Origin: Adiantum capillus-veneris
Lineage: Eukaryota; Streptophyta; Polypodiopsida; Polypodiales; Pteridaceae
Direction of reading: 5' to 3'
Assembly: GCA_014529385.2 (NCBI GenBank)
Contig: CM043968.1
Coordinates: 129,305,018 to 129,369,017 of the forward strand
DNA: 64,000 bases
The position numbers were made by a program, and so were the translations under genes. The notes under the pieces were generated by a model. The model saw only the letters and a list, made by a program, of their open reading frames with translations. It was not told the origin of the DNA and did no database searches. Shown here in pieces: positions 30,801-42,574 of this stretch (position 1 is its first letter; each line of letters begins with the position of its first letter).

Positions 30801-31262
30801 TCTCTACTCCTTGGAGAGTAGGTTGAATACCTCTATGCCCCGCATATGGAGGAGCATGGGATTCATACATAACTTTATCATGAAGGGAATTTGTAACGCG
30901 TAGCCTATTGCCGTGGAGAAGATAACCATCCTACAAGGTGAATGGTTCCTCTTTCTTCCCCAAAGCAACGGCCGACCTTATGTCTCTATAGTCAGGGTCA
31001 GTAGCATACTCATCTATCATAGAAGATAGATCATTGTGAGTAGCTATAGATACCACATTAAATTTTGGTCGTTGTGAAAGTGCATCGGCCACTTGATTGT
31101 GCTTAGCAGCAATGTGAGCAATATGAAAATTAAATTGCGAAAGAAATTTTTTCCACCTCATTTGTTTGCCGGAAAGCTTGGTTTACATCATGAAATACTT
31201 GAGACTTTGGTGATCAGTTCGTAGAATGAATGGAGTCCCCAATAAGTAGTGCTTCCATGTGT
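30800..31262 (-). pseudogene. G4 RNase H end and integrase zinc domain start
   Basis: After the frameshift the sequence reads DTWKHYLLGTPFILRTDHQS, a stop near 31190, then MRWKKFLSQFNFHIAHIAAK and HNQVADALSQRP, the end of RNase H. The integrase HHCC begins near 30870 (SHAPPYAGHRGI) and is cut by TAA just before FYWPTVK. Confidence 0.75.
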
Positions 31263-32645
31263 CTAGGACATGTAGAAAGCTAAAAGCTCTTTCTCATAAA
31301 TGCCCAAGATTCGTTCACCAGTATTGATCCTTTGGCTCTCATATGCTATGTCATGCCCTTCTTGAAGCAAAACTGCTCCAAGGAAATCACCACAAGCATC
31401 ACATTGGACCTCAAATGGTTTTGAGAGATCCGGAAGTAAGAGGACTGGTTGGGAAGTAAGCTTCTCTTTGAGCTTATCAAAAGAATTTTTCTCCTTAGCA
31501 GTCCATACATACTTAACATTCTTCTTAGTTAAGTTGTGTAGTGGTCCTGCTACTTGAGAGAATTTTGCTATGAAGCGCCTATAATATGCACACATACCAA
31601 TAAATCTTCTTAGCTCATGTAGATTCTTTGGGTTAGGCCATGCTTTTATTACCTCTAACTTTGAGGGATCCATACGGATACAATCTTGAGAGATAATATG
31701 ACCTAAGTATTGAATCTCTTGAAGGAAAAATTCACTTTTCTTTTGGTTGAGAAAAAGCTTATTCTCCCTCAATGCTTGAAAAATCACTTGGAGATGTTGC
31801 TTATGTTCCTCCAAAGACTTGGAATAGATGATGATATCATCAAAGAACACTCCAGTAAATTTGCGGTACGGTCTAAAAATTTTCTCCATTAGACGATTGA
31901 ATGTAGCTGGTGCATTAGTCAAACCAAAAGGCATGACTAGATATTCATAAAGACCAAACATTGTGCGAAACGCGGTCTTTAAGATATCTTCATCCACTAT
32001 CCTTATTTGATGATAGCCACTCTTAAGGTCAATCCTACTGGAGTAGGTAGAGCCTTGTAGATTATCAAACAGATCTTCTACCCGAGGCACGTGAAATCTG
32101 TTTTTGATAGTGATATGGTTTAATGCTTGATAGTCCACACACATGCGGTATGTACCATCTTTCTTTTGCACTAAAAGGAATGGAGAACAAAAGGGAGAGG
32201 AACTAGGCCTCACCATACCTTTGTCTACCAGCTCTTGTACTTGCCTCATGATCTCCTCTTGTTGAGCTTGTGAGACTCGATAAGGAGGCTTGTTAGGTGG
32301 TGAGCTTCCAAGAAGGAGCTCAATGTGATGGTCATCATCCCCTTGTTTTGGAGGTAAGTCCATAGGGATATCATCGATGAAAACATCTTGGAATCCTTTT
32401 AGAAAATTAGAGAAGTCTAACTCTTCTTGATTCCTACCAGTTAGTTTTGATGAAACGTTAGGATCTTTTGGAGACGCTTTGACAAAAATCATATACGCAG
32501 AAACTGAGCTCTTCATTGATTTATCAAAACCAAGAGAATTTACAAGTGGAATAGTGCGACCACGCTCACTAGCATCTATATACATATTCTTTCCCTTGTA
32601 AGTGAAGTAAATTCTCCTTTCAGGGAACTTCATATTGGCATCCAT
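31263..32645 (-). pseudogene. G4 reverse transcriptase and start of RNase H
   Basis: A 460-residue frame includes PFLLVQKKDGTYRMCVDYQA, SRIDLKSGYHQIRI, FRTMFGLYEYLVMPFGLTNA, GVFFDDIIIYSK (the catalytic DD), LGHIISQDCIRMDPSK and RRFIGMCAYYRRFI, then the RNase H opening FEVQCDACGDFLGAVLLQEG. It ends by frameshift in the conserved KELLAF motif at 31263. This is the RVT_1 type reverse transcriptase of gypsy elements. The RT part looks complete, but the polyprotein around it is broken. Confidence 0.9.
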
Positions 32646-32990
32646 GCGATCAAACCACGGTGCCCCTAAGATAACTGGAGAGGAGAGATGGAAAAGTCTT
32701 CTTTGTCGACATAGCTTTGGACATGAAGCCTCAACTTCCCAATCAAGGGAGTAACAAAGGCTTTTTGTCCCTTGAAAGCTGCATCAGCGGTTACCATATC
32801 TCCCATGTCAAAGCTTGAATGCCCAACTTGGTGGCCAACTCCATTAGTATGAAGTTGTGAGTATAGCCAGGGTGAAACAAGTTGAATGCATCATGCTCTC
32901 TTACCTTTCCCCAAGCATAGGAGAGTGATGAGCCTTTGCAATGAGCATCCTCTTTTGGAGCTTCGATGGTGGAAGCCCTAGGAGTCTCAT
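32640..32990 (-). pseudogene. G4 protease
   Basis: Reads REHDAFNLFHPGYTHNFI, then ELATKLGIQA. In G3 the same loop is LFDPGSTHNFI, so the catalytic aspartate is replaced by histidine here. A stop follows after about 15 residues and frames shift before APWFDRMDANMKFPERR. Confidence 0.7.
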
Positions 32991-32999
32991 TGCGAGTAT

Positions 33000-34350
33000 T
33001 CTTCTTGGGACAAGAACGATAGCCATGTCCTTGCTCTCCACACTTGAAACACTTATGGTCCTTGTGAAAAGCTTCAAGCTCTTCAAGAGAGAGTTTGTTT
33101 TTACCTTTGTAAACTCCCTTCTCCTTGGACCGATTGTTGTTGTTGTTGTTGGAAGTGCCTTGGGAAGAATTTTAAACATTGGTTTTCCCCTTTGCATCAT
33201 TTTTGTCTTTGTTCTCCATGGGCTCGACATTACATCTAGCCCCTTGATGGAAACTGATGCGTGAAGCAACCATGGTGTGATGGATTACTTCGCTAATAGT
33301 ACCAGGCCATTGAGAGTTAATGTATTCGGCCATCTCTTCAGATAATCCGGCACAGAATTGTTGCATTTTCTCGGCAAAGTCTATCTTTTGAAAGACAGTA
33401 GCCTTGAGATGTAAATCCCAAAACTTGTCTACATATTTGTGGATAGACTGAGAGAAGCTTCAAGCTGCGCCATTCAGTAAGCACTTTGTCCTTTGCATCG
33501 CTTTCAAGGAATTGCTTCATGATGGAAACTCGTAGAGTTTTCCATGTCTTTGGGGCTTCACCATTGCCACGAAGGCTATCCCACCATTGACAAGATGATT
33601 TTTGGAAGTGCATAGCTACATGGCATAGCTTGGAGGACTCTGTGAAGCCCTCGTCTCCAAAGGCCACATCAAATTGCTGGATGAAGGCCAACACTTTGCC
33701 GGTAGCACCAAAGGTTCCATCATAGGTGAGAAAAGAGATACTCTTTCCTCCCTCCTTGAACTTCTTTAGCTTTTGTGACCTTCGCCATGCAGGAAATGAT
33801 TTGCGATATCCTCCCCTCTTGTATTCTATAGGAGAATATCCATAACTTTCGTGGGAAGAGGAGGAAGGTGAATAAATAGGAGAAGAGGGTGACCTCTTCC
33901 TAGCCCTTTTCTTCCTTTGTTTCCTCTCTTTCCTTTCAGAGTGATGAGGAGAAGGACTATGTGTTGATCTTTTCCTCTTGGGAGGAGTGGACGATCGTCT
34001 AGACCGCCGTCTTCGTGGAGCCACATCTTCAAAGGAACTTAAACTTTCATTGCTTTCTTGCTCTTTGAATTCCTCCTCTCGAATGGGAGAGAGACTTCTT
34101 TTGGGGGTCTCTTCAAGAGGCCTCCTAAGCTCTCTCTCCCCTCTTGGAGAGGAAGGGAAATTCCATAAGCACGAAGTTGTTGAGTAACTTCGGCTTGCAA
34201 AGCAGGGTTGGCCATAGCTTGCTACAACCTAGTGACGAGATAATTCACAAACATGGGAGCATCATCATTAGCACCTTCATGTGCAAAATCAAAGCCATGT
34301 TAACAAAATTTATGTATGTACTCAGTGTATGCTTTGGCAATTCAAAATCT
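33000..34350 (-). pseudogene. G4 gag with zinc knuckle
   Basis: The start region is damaged: a stop precedes the segment matching the opening of G3 Gag (FDFAHEGANDDAPMFVNYL), and a second stop follows soon after. From 34021 a basic Ser/Arg region (APRRRRSRRSSTPPKRKRST) leads to KEGGKSISFLTYDGTFGATG, VAMHFQKSSCQWWDSLRG and MKQFLESDAKDKVLTEW, typical chromovirus Gag. A frameshift near 33450 and a stop near 33172 break it. The knuckle CFKCGEQGHGYRSC near 33030-33075 is intact, unlike that of G3. Confidence 0.8.
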
Positions 34351-34359
34351 TAGTTGCGA

Positions 34360-34698
34360 CTCCTCTTAGCCTTTGAAAATCGGCTCTTAAGTATCCACAC
34401 CCACGTCTCGAAGTGGTTAATTATAGAGAGTAGAGGAGTAGGTCTAGCATAGCAGAGTTGCCGATGGCTAGCTCCTTTTGGACTTCTTATGGCTCAATAA
34501 TGGTAAAGCCATAGGCAAGTTTAAAAAGACTCCATTATTAAGTCCAAAGCTCCCAAGGTGTGCACCATCCCCCACATAGTGGGCTCAACAAAACCGATAA
34601 TAGATCCCAGTTCCACTTACCCTAATATAATTAACAACATCAACCATTTGTAGGCTACTGAAGGACCTCTCTTCTTAAGCAAGAAAAGAGAAACCAAA
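34360..34698 (-). other. G4 leader between primer site and gag
   Basis: Untranslated. It matches the G3 leader at 18646-18960 on the opposite strand (TTTCTCTTTTCTTGCT, AGGTCCT, TTAATAATGGAGTC). Confidence 0.7.
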
Positions 34699-34710
34699 TG
34701 CTCTGATACC
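34699..34710 (-). other. primer binding site of G4, initiator Met tRNA
   Basis: On - TGGTATCAGAGCATTTGG begins two bases after the LTR end CCATTACA. Confidence 0.85.
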
Positions 34711-34712
34711 AA

Positions 34713-36320
34713 TGTAATGGAATTGGCCTATTTAACTTGAGAGTAGCGGAAATTAATGAGAGTACTTTTGAGAAATGACTTTGTGAGCATAGCGGGTGAA
34801 CATAATTGAAGATAGCAACATAATCATAGCAATTAGTTAACTTGGCATGAACAATACTTTTGCAAGAGAGAGAATTTAGAGAACATGACAGCATTTGAGG
34901 ACCAGATTTATATGGATCCGGTCCCCCCTCCAATAGACATTTGTATTATGATTTCTCCCATTAAGAGAGACTTGTTACAATACAATCTTTGTGTTCCTTG
35001 TAACCTAGGTGATGCAATGAACATGGAAATCTTCATGCATCACAAGCATAACATAAATTTGAAGAAAGCTTTAACTATCCCAAGCCTCAGCCCCAAGACC
35101 TCAAACACCTTCGAAGGTGGAGAGAGCTAGCAGGGAATGAGGGTAGGGAAGAGGAAGAAGAAACATTTCATAGGAGAAAGAATTAGTTCCTCACTTATCA
35201 TAACTCTTCTTGCTAGCATACATAATAGCATAGTAATAAAGGAGGAGATGGCAAGGTTAAGCATTGAAGCATGGCTCTTGGTTGGATTTGCACTCCATAG
35301 CCAAGAGTGTTGGTGTAGGCTCTCAACCTCTACTTGCTTGGAGAAGGAGAGGGAGCTCTTGCACTTTGCATAGCACACAATGAGAGTGTTTGTAAGTGTG
35401 TGTGGGTGAGTATACCTTCTAAGCACCCCCTAGTTTTCTTGGGTCAAACCCCCCTTTTAGCTCATGCTTGAAGCTCATTGCACCCCTCCAGGCCTAGCCG
35501 ATCACAAGCAGGAGGCATTACAAGCAGCAAGGGTAGCCTTGAGACAAGTTTCCCCCTTTCCCCTTTGAGAGAGAGGACTTGAAAAATGCAAAATCAATTA
35601 ATCAAATATCCTAAATTATCATTGGACCCCTTGGGTGGAAAACCAATAGGCTTCAGGCACACCATGAGGGCAACATGAGGAGGAACTTGACAAGTGTCCC
35701 TTCTGCTTTCTTTGTACCATGCATGCCTTGTGTGAGTGTGTGGGTGTTCTCTCTCATCCCCCTCATGTAGGGATCTCCCCCTCCTTTTAGGGATTGAATA
35801 TTTGACTTATTGACACCTCAAGCCCCTCATGCATAGGCCCAGTTCCCGCCACAAGCTTGGCCCTTAAGCACTTTAAGCTTGGGATGGGTTCTCACCTCAA
35901 GTGCAACCCTAGCATCTCAAGAATGTCAAGCACCTCAAGCATCTCAATCATCAAGCACCTCCAGCATCTCAAGCACCTCAAGCACCTCACTCATCAAGCA
36001 TGACAAGCAGGACTAGCACCTCGAGCTGGGTCGGGTTCCCGCCTCAAGCTCAGCCCTACCTTACCTAAGGTCAAAGAAATTTTACACACATTATTGGAGG
36101 TCTTCAATGAAGCTAACCTTGCTCCATTGGTTAGCCTTGCTCTTTGATAGACCATCTCTCATTTGGGCCCCTTTACCATTGGTCCCGTGTTGAGATAGAT
36201 CTATAAGCACATGTCTATATCTTAACACTTGTTCCCATTTATTCTCCCACATTAAGTGATCAGTTTAATATGAGAAAATCATTTGGGTTGGTTAGATATT
36301 AGATATTAGATTTTATGACA
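34713..36320 (-). repeat. 5' LTR of G4
   Basis: On - it starts TGTCATAAAATC at 36320 and ends CCATTACA at 34713, next to the primer site. The U3 part 35674-36320 matches 28549-29210. It includes a stretch near 35900-36010 with many CAAGCACCTCAAGCATCTCA-type short repeats. Confidence 0.85.
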
Positions 36321-37782
36321 CCTTGTGTGACCACAATGTCAATAATGCAAATATCGGCATAAACAAGACCTCTGTCTCTCACAAGTAATGTCTACAGACT
36401 TTGAAACATCACACATATCTGCTATATGGATGCCAAGAAACCAAAAATATGGCAGGAAATCTTGGGAGAAATCTGACAGAGTCTTCCTTGAAAACTGTCC
36501 AAAAAACTCAAGCAAAATCTCAAGCATAACCGTGCCAAAATGGCAACGAAGTGGGAGATCACTCGACCACTACATAATTGTAACCATGATCAACCACATC
36601 AAAAACAATGCTCGCTTATGTGTAAAATGTCTCTACAATAAGTATACAATGTAAAGTCCACAATCTGCAGGCATAAACAACATCACTAAACCAAGTGAGC
36701 CCAATCTGGGCAAACATCTCAATTAAGTGTAAAGCAAACGACCCAATTAAGCATAAAGCACATAACCATATAAGAAAGTAGTGAGCAAACGCAATGCTCA
36801 AAATGCATCCCATAAGAAAACTGCCTGCAAAGATCTGGCAATGGTCCAAAAGCGTATAAAACATGTAACAGCATGTAATCTATAGCCACACGAGTATATG
36901 CAACTCTCACTCCCACGAGAGTGGATATAAGAACACTAAATCCATGTCCAAATTGACAAAAATTATCAAAGTAAGAGTAAAAACTCAATCACTATCAAAG
37001 TAAAAATACCAAACCATCAAAGAGTAAACTGCTTATACACACAAAGCATGGCAATAATCTGGGAAAATATGGCAAAATTTTTCGTGAAATCTGAGCAAAA
37101 TCTCAAAACTCTCACCGAAACCGCATAAACCATGAACAGACACTCATTCTCTCAGTAGAAAAACCACATATGGTATACATAGACTACCAAATGCTTGGAA
37201 ATCTAGCTCACTCCTGAATGAGCGGCTCTATGGACAACTGTAAACTCTATCCAAAATCCTTGTAAACTTGTGAATCTGCCACCTGCGAGCTATAACTAGC
37301 TCACTCTATATTCGCATATGCATACATAGCAAATCTGCACCAAACCATGCTCAAACTACTCTCTGAAGTGACCCACAACACCTGTGCCACATAATCTGTT
37401 TTCGAAAGGATGCAACCCGTGAGCAAAAGATTGAAATTTGGCACACTACCCTCGTCGATCGAAAAACTTATTGATAAAAAATCAAACACATAGAACAACC
37501 AACCACTTGTGGCTGTAAACGTGGTCCAGGAGCCGCAACTCGCTCATGGAAAATCCGCTTGGAATGGTCCGTTGGAGCAATATGTGTCGAATGTGTGTCA
37601 TCAAATGAGTAAAAGGAGAATTTTCGAAGCCAACGTCAGAGCCAAGCCGCTCTAGATGCGGGCTAGAGGAGAGCCGATGCCGCTCTCTCTCAATCTATCT
37701 CCTGCTAAGTTGAGGCCAGGGATAAACCGTCGGAGCAAAATCACTCCGGAATGGGCATGGCAGAGTAGCCATTGTTGAGGCT
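36321..37782. other. non-coding stretch right of G4
   Basis: AT-rich, with no supported frame. Two loosely alike blocks (36430-36540 and 37050-37140) share AATATGGCA...AAATCT...GCAAAATCTCAA. Origin not recognised. Confidence 0.4.
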
Positions 37783-37795
37783 ATGCTAGAGGAGA

Positions 37796-37797
<2 letters not shown>

Positions 37798-37864
<67 letters not shown>

Positions 37865-37980
37865 TCCTCCTATGTCAAAGCAGGGAAGAGAACACCGATG
37901 TTGTCTCTCTCCCCCCCCCCACCCCCACCCCCTGGCTATGTCAAAGCAAAGAAGAGGACGCCGATGTTGTCTTCACTGCC
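37798..37980. repeat. (CT)n run and a 45-base tandem duplication
   Basis: A CT run is at 37798-37862. Then CTATGTCAAAGCA-GGGAAGAG-AACACCGATGTTGTCT (about 37870-37910) recurs as a slightly changed copy at 37935-37972, separated by a C-rich run. Confidence 0.75.
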
Positions 37981-38349
37981 AGAGGAAAGCTCGCTAAAAA
38001 GCCAAAAGTCAAAGCTGAGGAGAACACTCGATGCCGAGAAGATGTCCGTCCAAGAGAAGCTCTCTCAACTGGGATGTCCTAGTTCGCCAATGCCGAGAGC
38101 TAATGTTGGAATCCGCAGAAGTCGATGTCGACTCATGCCACCGGATGGGAGTGTAGCCACCGGGTACATATCAATCGCTGATGTCAAATCCAAGGGCTCA
38201 AAAAAAATGCCACTAATGGCTAGGTCAAGTCTAAGAAGTGTGTCGAGTCGGGAGGATTTCATCGGCCATCGGCTCCAGGAATGTCGGGCCCATGCCGGGG
38301 GATGCTCGGGCCTATTCGCCCGTGTGCTAGTAGTGCTCGCGTGAGCTAC

Positions 38350-38710
38350 TTTTGGTCGCCTGTGCTTGAGTCACTTCCCGCCGCATGAAGGGGGGCTTGA
38401 AGAGATTAAAAAATCTTTATTTTTAATTTCACAAAGAAAACAATTCTCTGTAGCGTTGCTGCTCTCTAGAAGGTCGACAAAGAGAGGGGAAATTTCCTCC
38501 TCCTCTTCAAGCTGCCCGATGCTTTTGCAATCGCAATCACAATGCTCCCAATGATCTTGACTTTACTCTTGCTCTAAGGATTGATTTTGCACTACTCGAT
38601 TCACCTTGCTCTGCCCGCTTCTCCAAAGCCTGCTCGACTTCGTAGAGCTCCAAAGCCTTAAAAATTGCCCGATTTGGCTCTGCCTGCAGTTGTTGACTTG
38701 CAAAGTTGCG

Positions 38711-38746
<36 letters not shown>

Positions 38747-39575
38747 ACAACGATCATTGTTGTACTCTGCTACTCGACTCTAAGCGATTCTCTCTCCCCA
38801 AGCTCCGATATGCTCGCTATATATTAGATCCACAAATTCCAACTGCTAAGGTTGATTTGCTCTGCTGGATGCTCTCTACCACCTGCTTGCTCAGCGCCCA
38901 ATTCTTGCTGAGATCCCAAATCCTCTCAAAATTCATTCTTGAGCTCAATTCTTTGCCTTTGATTCACTCATTGGCTGTTCAATTGTGCCAAGCCTTGCAA
39001 CTTGCTGTTGATCGACAATTTCTTGTAGATCTCCTTACTTCATTCTCTCTAGAAATCCCCTTTTTGGACTACATAAGGAGTCCTTAGTGAAGTGTGTATT
39101 TTTGGGTGCAAATCTGGACCATTGAAAAAAGCTTGTCGATCAATGCCACATGACAAGCTAATGATAATTTTAAATTATTTTTTTTAAGCCCCTTTGAGAG
39201 GGTGTTGACATTTGTGTACCACTGTCTGTCTTTTAAAGAGGAGCATTGAGTTTTGTGTCAAACATTATTTTTATGCCTTTGGAATATATTGTAATTTTAG
39301 ATAGTTCATTGTTATATTTTCTTCAAAAAATCATAATATTGTATTGCGACACTTCTATTTTTCTCAAATAAGTTTTTTAGAAAATTCTTGTCAATAGCCT
39401 TATGTAGGCCATAGTGAATTTTCACCTTGTTTCTCAAGATTCCTTCTCGAGCTCAAGAGGAGTTGCACATGTTGGGAGCTCCAAGCTCTTCAAGATCCGC
39501 TCAAGCTTTGTCAAGCTCCATGACCACCATTGCTGGCAATCTCACGCGAGGTCGGTCCGTGGTAGAATCTACCGC
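38350..39575. other. non-coding stretch with a GT microsatellite
   Basis: GT run at 38713-38743. The rest is AT-rich with CTTGCTC/GCTCAA-like short words. I see no gene. Confidence 0.4.
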
Positions 39576-39579
39576 CATA

Positions 39580-39830
39580 GCTCTGATACCAATTGTAGGT
39601 GCGCGTGCAATGCGTGTAGGAAAGGAGAGAAGGACCAAAGATGACACTGTGTGGGTGGAGCTTCCCTCAACCAGAAGAAGGAGCTCCTTAATCGTTTTGG
39701 TATATGAAGAATTAGAAAGAGGGTGTACACAGAGTAGGCGGACGACTGGCCGGTCGATGGTTGATAGAGACGTAACACCTTTACCCCAACAACAATGTCA
39801 AACCAAACTTATATATATATAGCTTAGCTT
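39580..39830 (-). mobile_element. orphan primer site and LTR edge of an LTR element
   Basis: On - TGGTATCAGAGCTATGGCGG starts at 39591, two bases inside a TG (39594 as read on +). This is the same arrangement as in the copia element. To the right is LTR-like sequence with TATATATATATAG near 39811. To the left only a short frame starting MAVDSTTDRPRVRL is readable on -. The body of the element is missing. Confidence 0.5.
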
Positions 39831-40200
39831 TTGTTAAAGCCTATGGGATAGATTCCCACCCCCTCACCCCCCTAAGGCTCACCACCCTCCCTCCTCAAAA
39901 TGCTTCACGGTCCTCCTGTCCTTTTCTTGAGCACTTTGAGACACTGCAAAGCACTCAGATACGCTTAAAATCCTCCTACGGTTTAAATTTAGAATGTTTT
40001 GGGATTTAAAAAATTGGCATCATTTGTGCGATCAATACACCACCAAGGGTGAATTGCTCTCGTTACCTTGGAAAATTTAAAAGATTTTTTAATATTTGCA
40101 ATAGAACTTGTAAAATTTTATGGGTTTTCTTAAAGACGATAGTCAAAATTTTAAAATTCTAATGTGTTAAAGATAGACTTAAACCCTTATTTTAGTGTAG

Positions 40201-40286
40201 TGATATTCTAATAATTTTATTCATTATATGGAATTTAATCTCTTGATATTCTAATAATTTTTTCATTATATGAAATTATGGTCTCT
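40201..40286. repeat. 43-base tandem duplication
   Basis: TGATATTCTAATAATTTT...ATTATATG...TCTCT occurs twice in a row, 40201-40243 and 40244-40286, with a few differences. Confidence 0.8.
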
Positions 40287-40597
40287 GGATGATGTCATGG
40301 CTCGGCACGAGCATGGCAAGTTTTTGTAAATTTTTGGGATGATCAATATAATTCACTCACAATTGTGAGTTTTGCTGTTAAAAAAGAAAAAAAGTAAGAA
40401 GCATCTTTTGCATTTTGAGAAACATGCATCAACAAGCATGTCAAAAGTGTCCTTTTGTTAGCATAGTGAAGAAAAAAATTAATAGCAAAAATCAATACAA
40501 CGAAAGGGGAAATGTAAAATCAGGATCAATGATACAAATTGCCTACACACTTTTGAAGATGTCAAGACCAAGACCAAATTTGGGGCTTCGGGGCCCC

Positions 40598-40623
40598 GGG
40601 GGGGGGGGGGGGGGGGGGGGGGG
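40598..40623. repeat. poly-G tract
   Basis: 26 consecutive G residues. The exact length may be unreliable. Confidence 0.85.
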
Positions 40624-40737
40624 TTGTTTGCTTTTTGAGGTGCTTTCTTTTTGGGGTGCAACACAACACATAGAAAGCACAGTCGTGGAGCTTCATGAAT
40701 CCATCATCGCGAACTCGAGTGCGTGGCAACAACCCCT

Positions 40738-40770
40738 ACCCAACAACAGTTTTGGAGAGAGAGAGAGAGA
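40738..40770. repeat. (GA)n microsatellite
   Basis: Short GA run inside otherwise unassigned sequence. Confidence 0.85.
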
Positions 40771-41004
40771 GAGAGAGAGGCTTCTATTTTCCTATGACAG
40801 CCCCTGGACTAACAATCTTGTCATGAAATCTCTTAAGAGAGAGTTGCTACACATAGAACATATCCGAGAGAAAGACTTCTAGCACCACCCTTAACCTTTT
40901 TCTATTTTTGGCAGTGCCTTTGCTTTTCGTTTCTCCAAAATCTAAAAAGAAGCATATTCTTCCTTTTTCGATTTAATCAAAAAAATCCTTAGTGTCATTT
41001 ATTT

Positions 41005-41460
41005 GGGAAAATGACCCTTTCAATTTGTGCAAAGTTTGAAAATACCCCTCAAACTAAAAAAATTCCCAATGTACCCCTCATATTTGGCCAAAAATTCCCA
41101 AAATGCCCTCCAATTTTACCAAAATTCCCAAAATACCCCTAATTAACCTTGTAAAAACACTAAAACCAATTTTTTTTTGCAACTCTTCATAGGAAGATTG
41201 GTTATCCTCAATAGAAGATGATAAAACTAGGATTTTAGATGGTGTTGAGGTCTCTTCGTATGAAATTGTTCATCATTTTTTAATAGAGATGCCTCTATTT
41301 GTCAGCTCATTAGTGAATAATTTTGTCTAAGATGCTAAAAGATAGATCATAAAAAATTGCGGCATTCTGTCCTTAAATGATGCAAGGGTATATTGGGAAT
41401 TTTTGAAAATTGAGGGGTATTTTGGAAATTTCCACAAATTTCAAGGGTATTTTGGCCAAA
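41005..41460. mobile_element. MITE-like foldback element
   Basis: The left 80 bases (GGGAAAATGACCCTTTCAAT, then AAAATACCCCTCAA, AAATTCCCAATGTACCC) are repeated in inverted orientation at 41385-41460 (GGGTATATTGGGAATTT, TTGAGGGGTATTTT, TTTCAAGGGTATTTTGGCC). The interior of about 240 bases has no coding sense. Long imperfect terminal inverted repeats and small size fit a non-autonomous DNA element. The target duplication is not clear. Confidence 0.65.
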
Positions 41461-41792
41461 AAAATATATTATATTATTACTACTCATTTAGACCAAAATA
41501 GTTTGACTTGATTGAGGTACTCTGCAGATGGTAAGAATTAAAAAAGTGATAGCGATGTGGATTTTACCTCATGGGATAACATGTGTTGATGTCTTCATAG
41601 CATCTCTCCTTGAAGCTTTTGTCAAATTCTCTATGAACTCCGATCACAAATAAGATTTTACATGAAAAGATGTATGGAGGTGAAAATTGCACATAATAAT
41701 TTTTAATGATGGAAACAAATGCATTTCGTGCATTGCAATGCTTGTGCCCATCAAAAAAAGAAAAAACCATATGTATGATATGTCATGCCAAG

Positions 41793-41940
41793 TGTAGGAC
41801 CGGGCAAGGCCAAGGGCCAGGACGGACGTGCGTTAAGGGGGTTCCTATATTTAGCGAGGCCAAGGGCCTATATAGGACACGGTTGGGAGGTGAATTGCAC
41901 GATCTAGTCCCCTGCGGTCTTTCACTGGTATTAGAGCTCG
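41793..41940 (+). mobile_element. short LTR-like piece with primer-site-like sequence
   Basis: TGTAGGACCGGG at 41793 to TTTCA at 41925 is followed after one base by TGGTATTAGAGC, one mismatch from the initiator Met tRNA primer site. A 133-base LTR would be of TRIM size. No second copy was found downstream. Confidence 0.35.
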
Positions 41941-42003
41941 ATGGAGGAGGGAGCTATGGAGGAAGGAGGGAAGTATTGCATGCGAATGCATGGCATTGCA
42001 TGT

Positions 42004-42005
<2 letters not shown>

Positions 42006-42076
<71 letters not shown>
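42006..42076. repeat. (CT)n microsatellite
   Basis: 71 bases of pure CT, shortly downstream of the primer-site-like sequence at 41927. Confidence 0.95.
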
Positions 42077-42081
<5 letters not shown>

Positions 42082-42574
42082 GGGTTTTTCCACAGTGGGA
42101 GCCGACGAGAAGGACATGGCCATAGGAACAGTCCCTTTATAGGGAAATTGCCATGGCAGGCTCAAGGGCTGACAAGCGGCATATGAACGAGGGCTTCCAT
42201 GGCGGGCTCAAAACGGCAGGCAGAGTGTTTGCTGCAATTTTGGCTCCAAGAAGTTGCACCATGGCACCCTGAGCGGTTTCCTTTCTTTGACGACTTCACC
42301 CGGGGTTGACAGAGCGCGCTGCAAGTCCGTTTTCGGCTCTGCGTTGCCGCACGTCAGCTAACCATCGAAGCCATGGTTCTTTTTCTCATTAAGCCGCCCT
42401 TTAGGGCATGTCAAGTTGACCGACCCCTTTCCAAGGAGTTTTTCCCACCCCACCCCATACCTACACATAAGCCCTCGAGGTCTTGCCGAGCGGTACAAGC
42501 CGATGGCAATACACGAAGGCAGCGCGAATCGCAGGCCATTCCCAGTACGACAGAAATTTTCAGATTATCTGTGG

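Larger units (their letters stand above)
28549..36320 (-). mobile_element. chromovirus (Ty3/gypsy) G4
   Basis: On - the element has a full 5' LTR (34713-36320), primer site, leader, gag, protease, RT, RNase H, integrase, chromodomain, polypurine tract (29211-29223) and a 3' LTR of which only 28549-29210 remains. The chromodomain marks it as a chromovirus. Several stops and frameshifts are visible. The 3' LTR breaks off at 28549 where G3 ends, with CATGAGG at the break shared by both LTR copies. Confidence 0.9.

Noticed and set aside
37898-38344. 148-codon frame on + at 37898
   Set aside because: It starts in C-rich repeat, has no motif, and a second frame over the same bases is equally open.
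40598-40623. Poly-G tract as a regulatory feature
   Set aside because: Homopolymers of this length, like the C and G tracts near 50.9-51.05 kb, may be sequencing or assembly effects.
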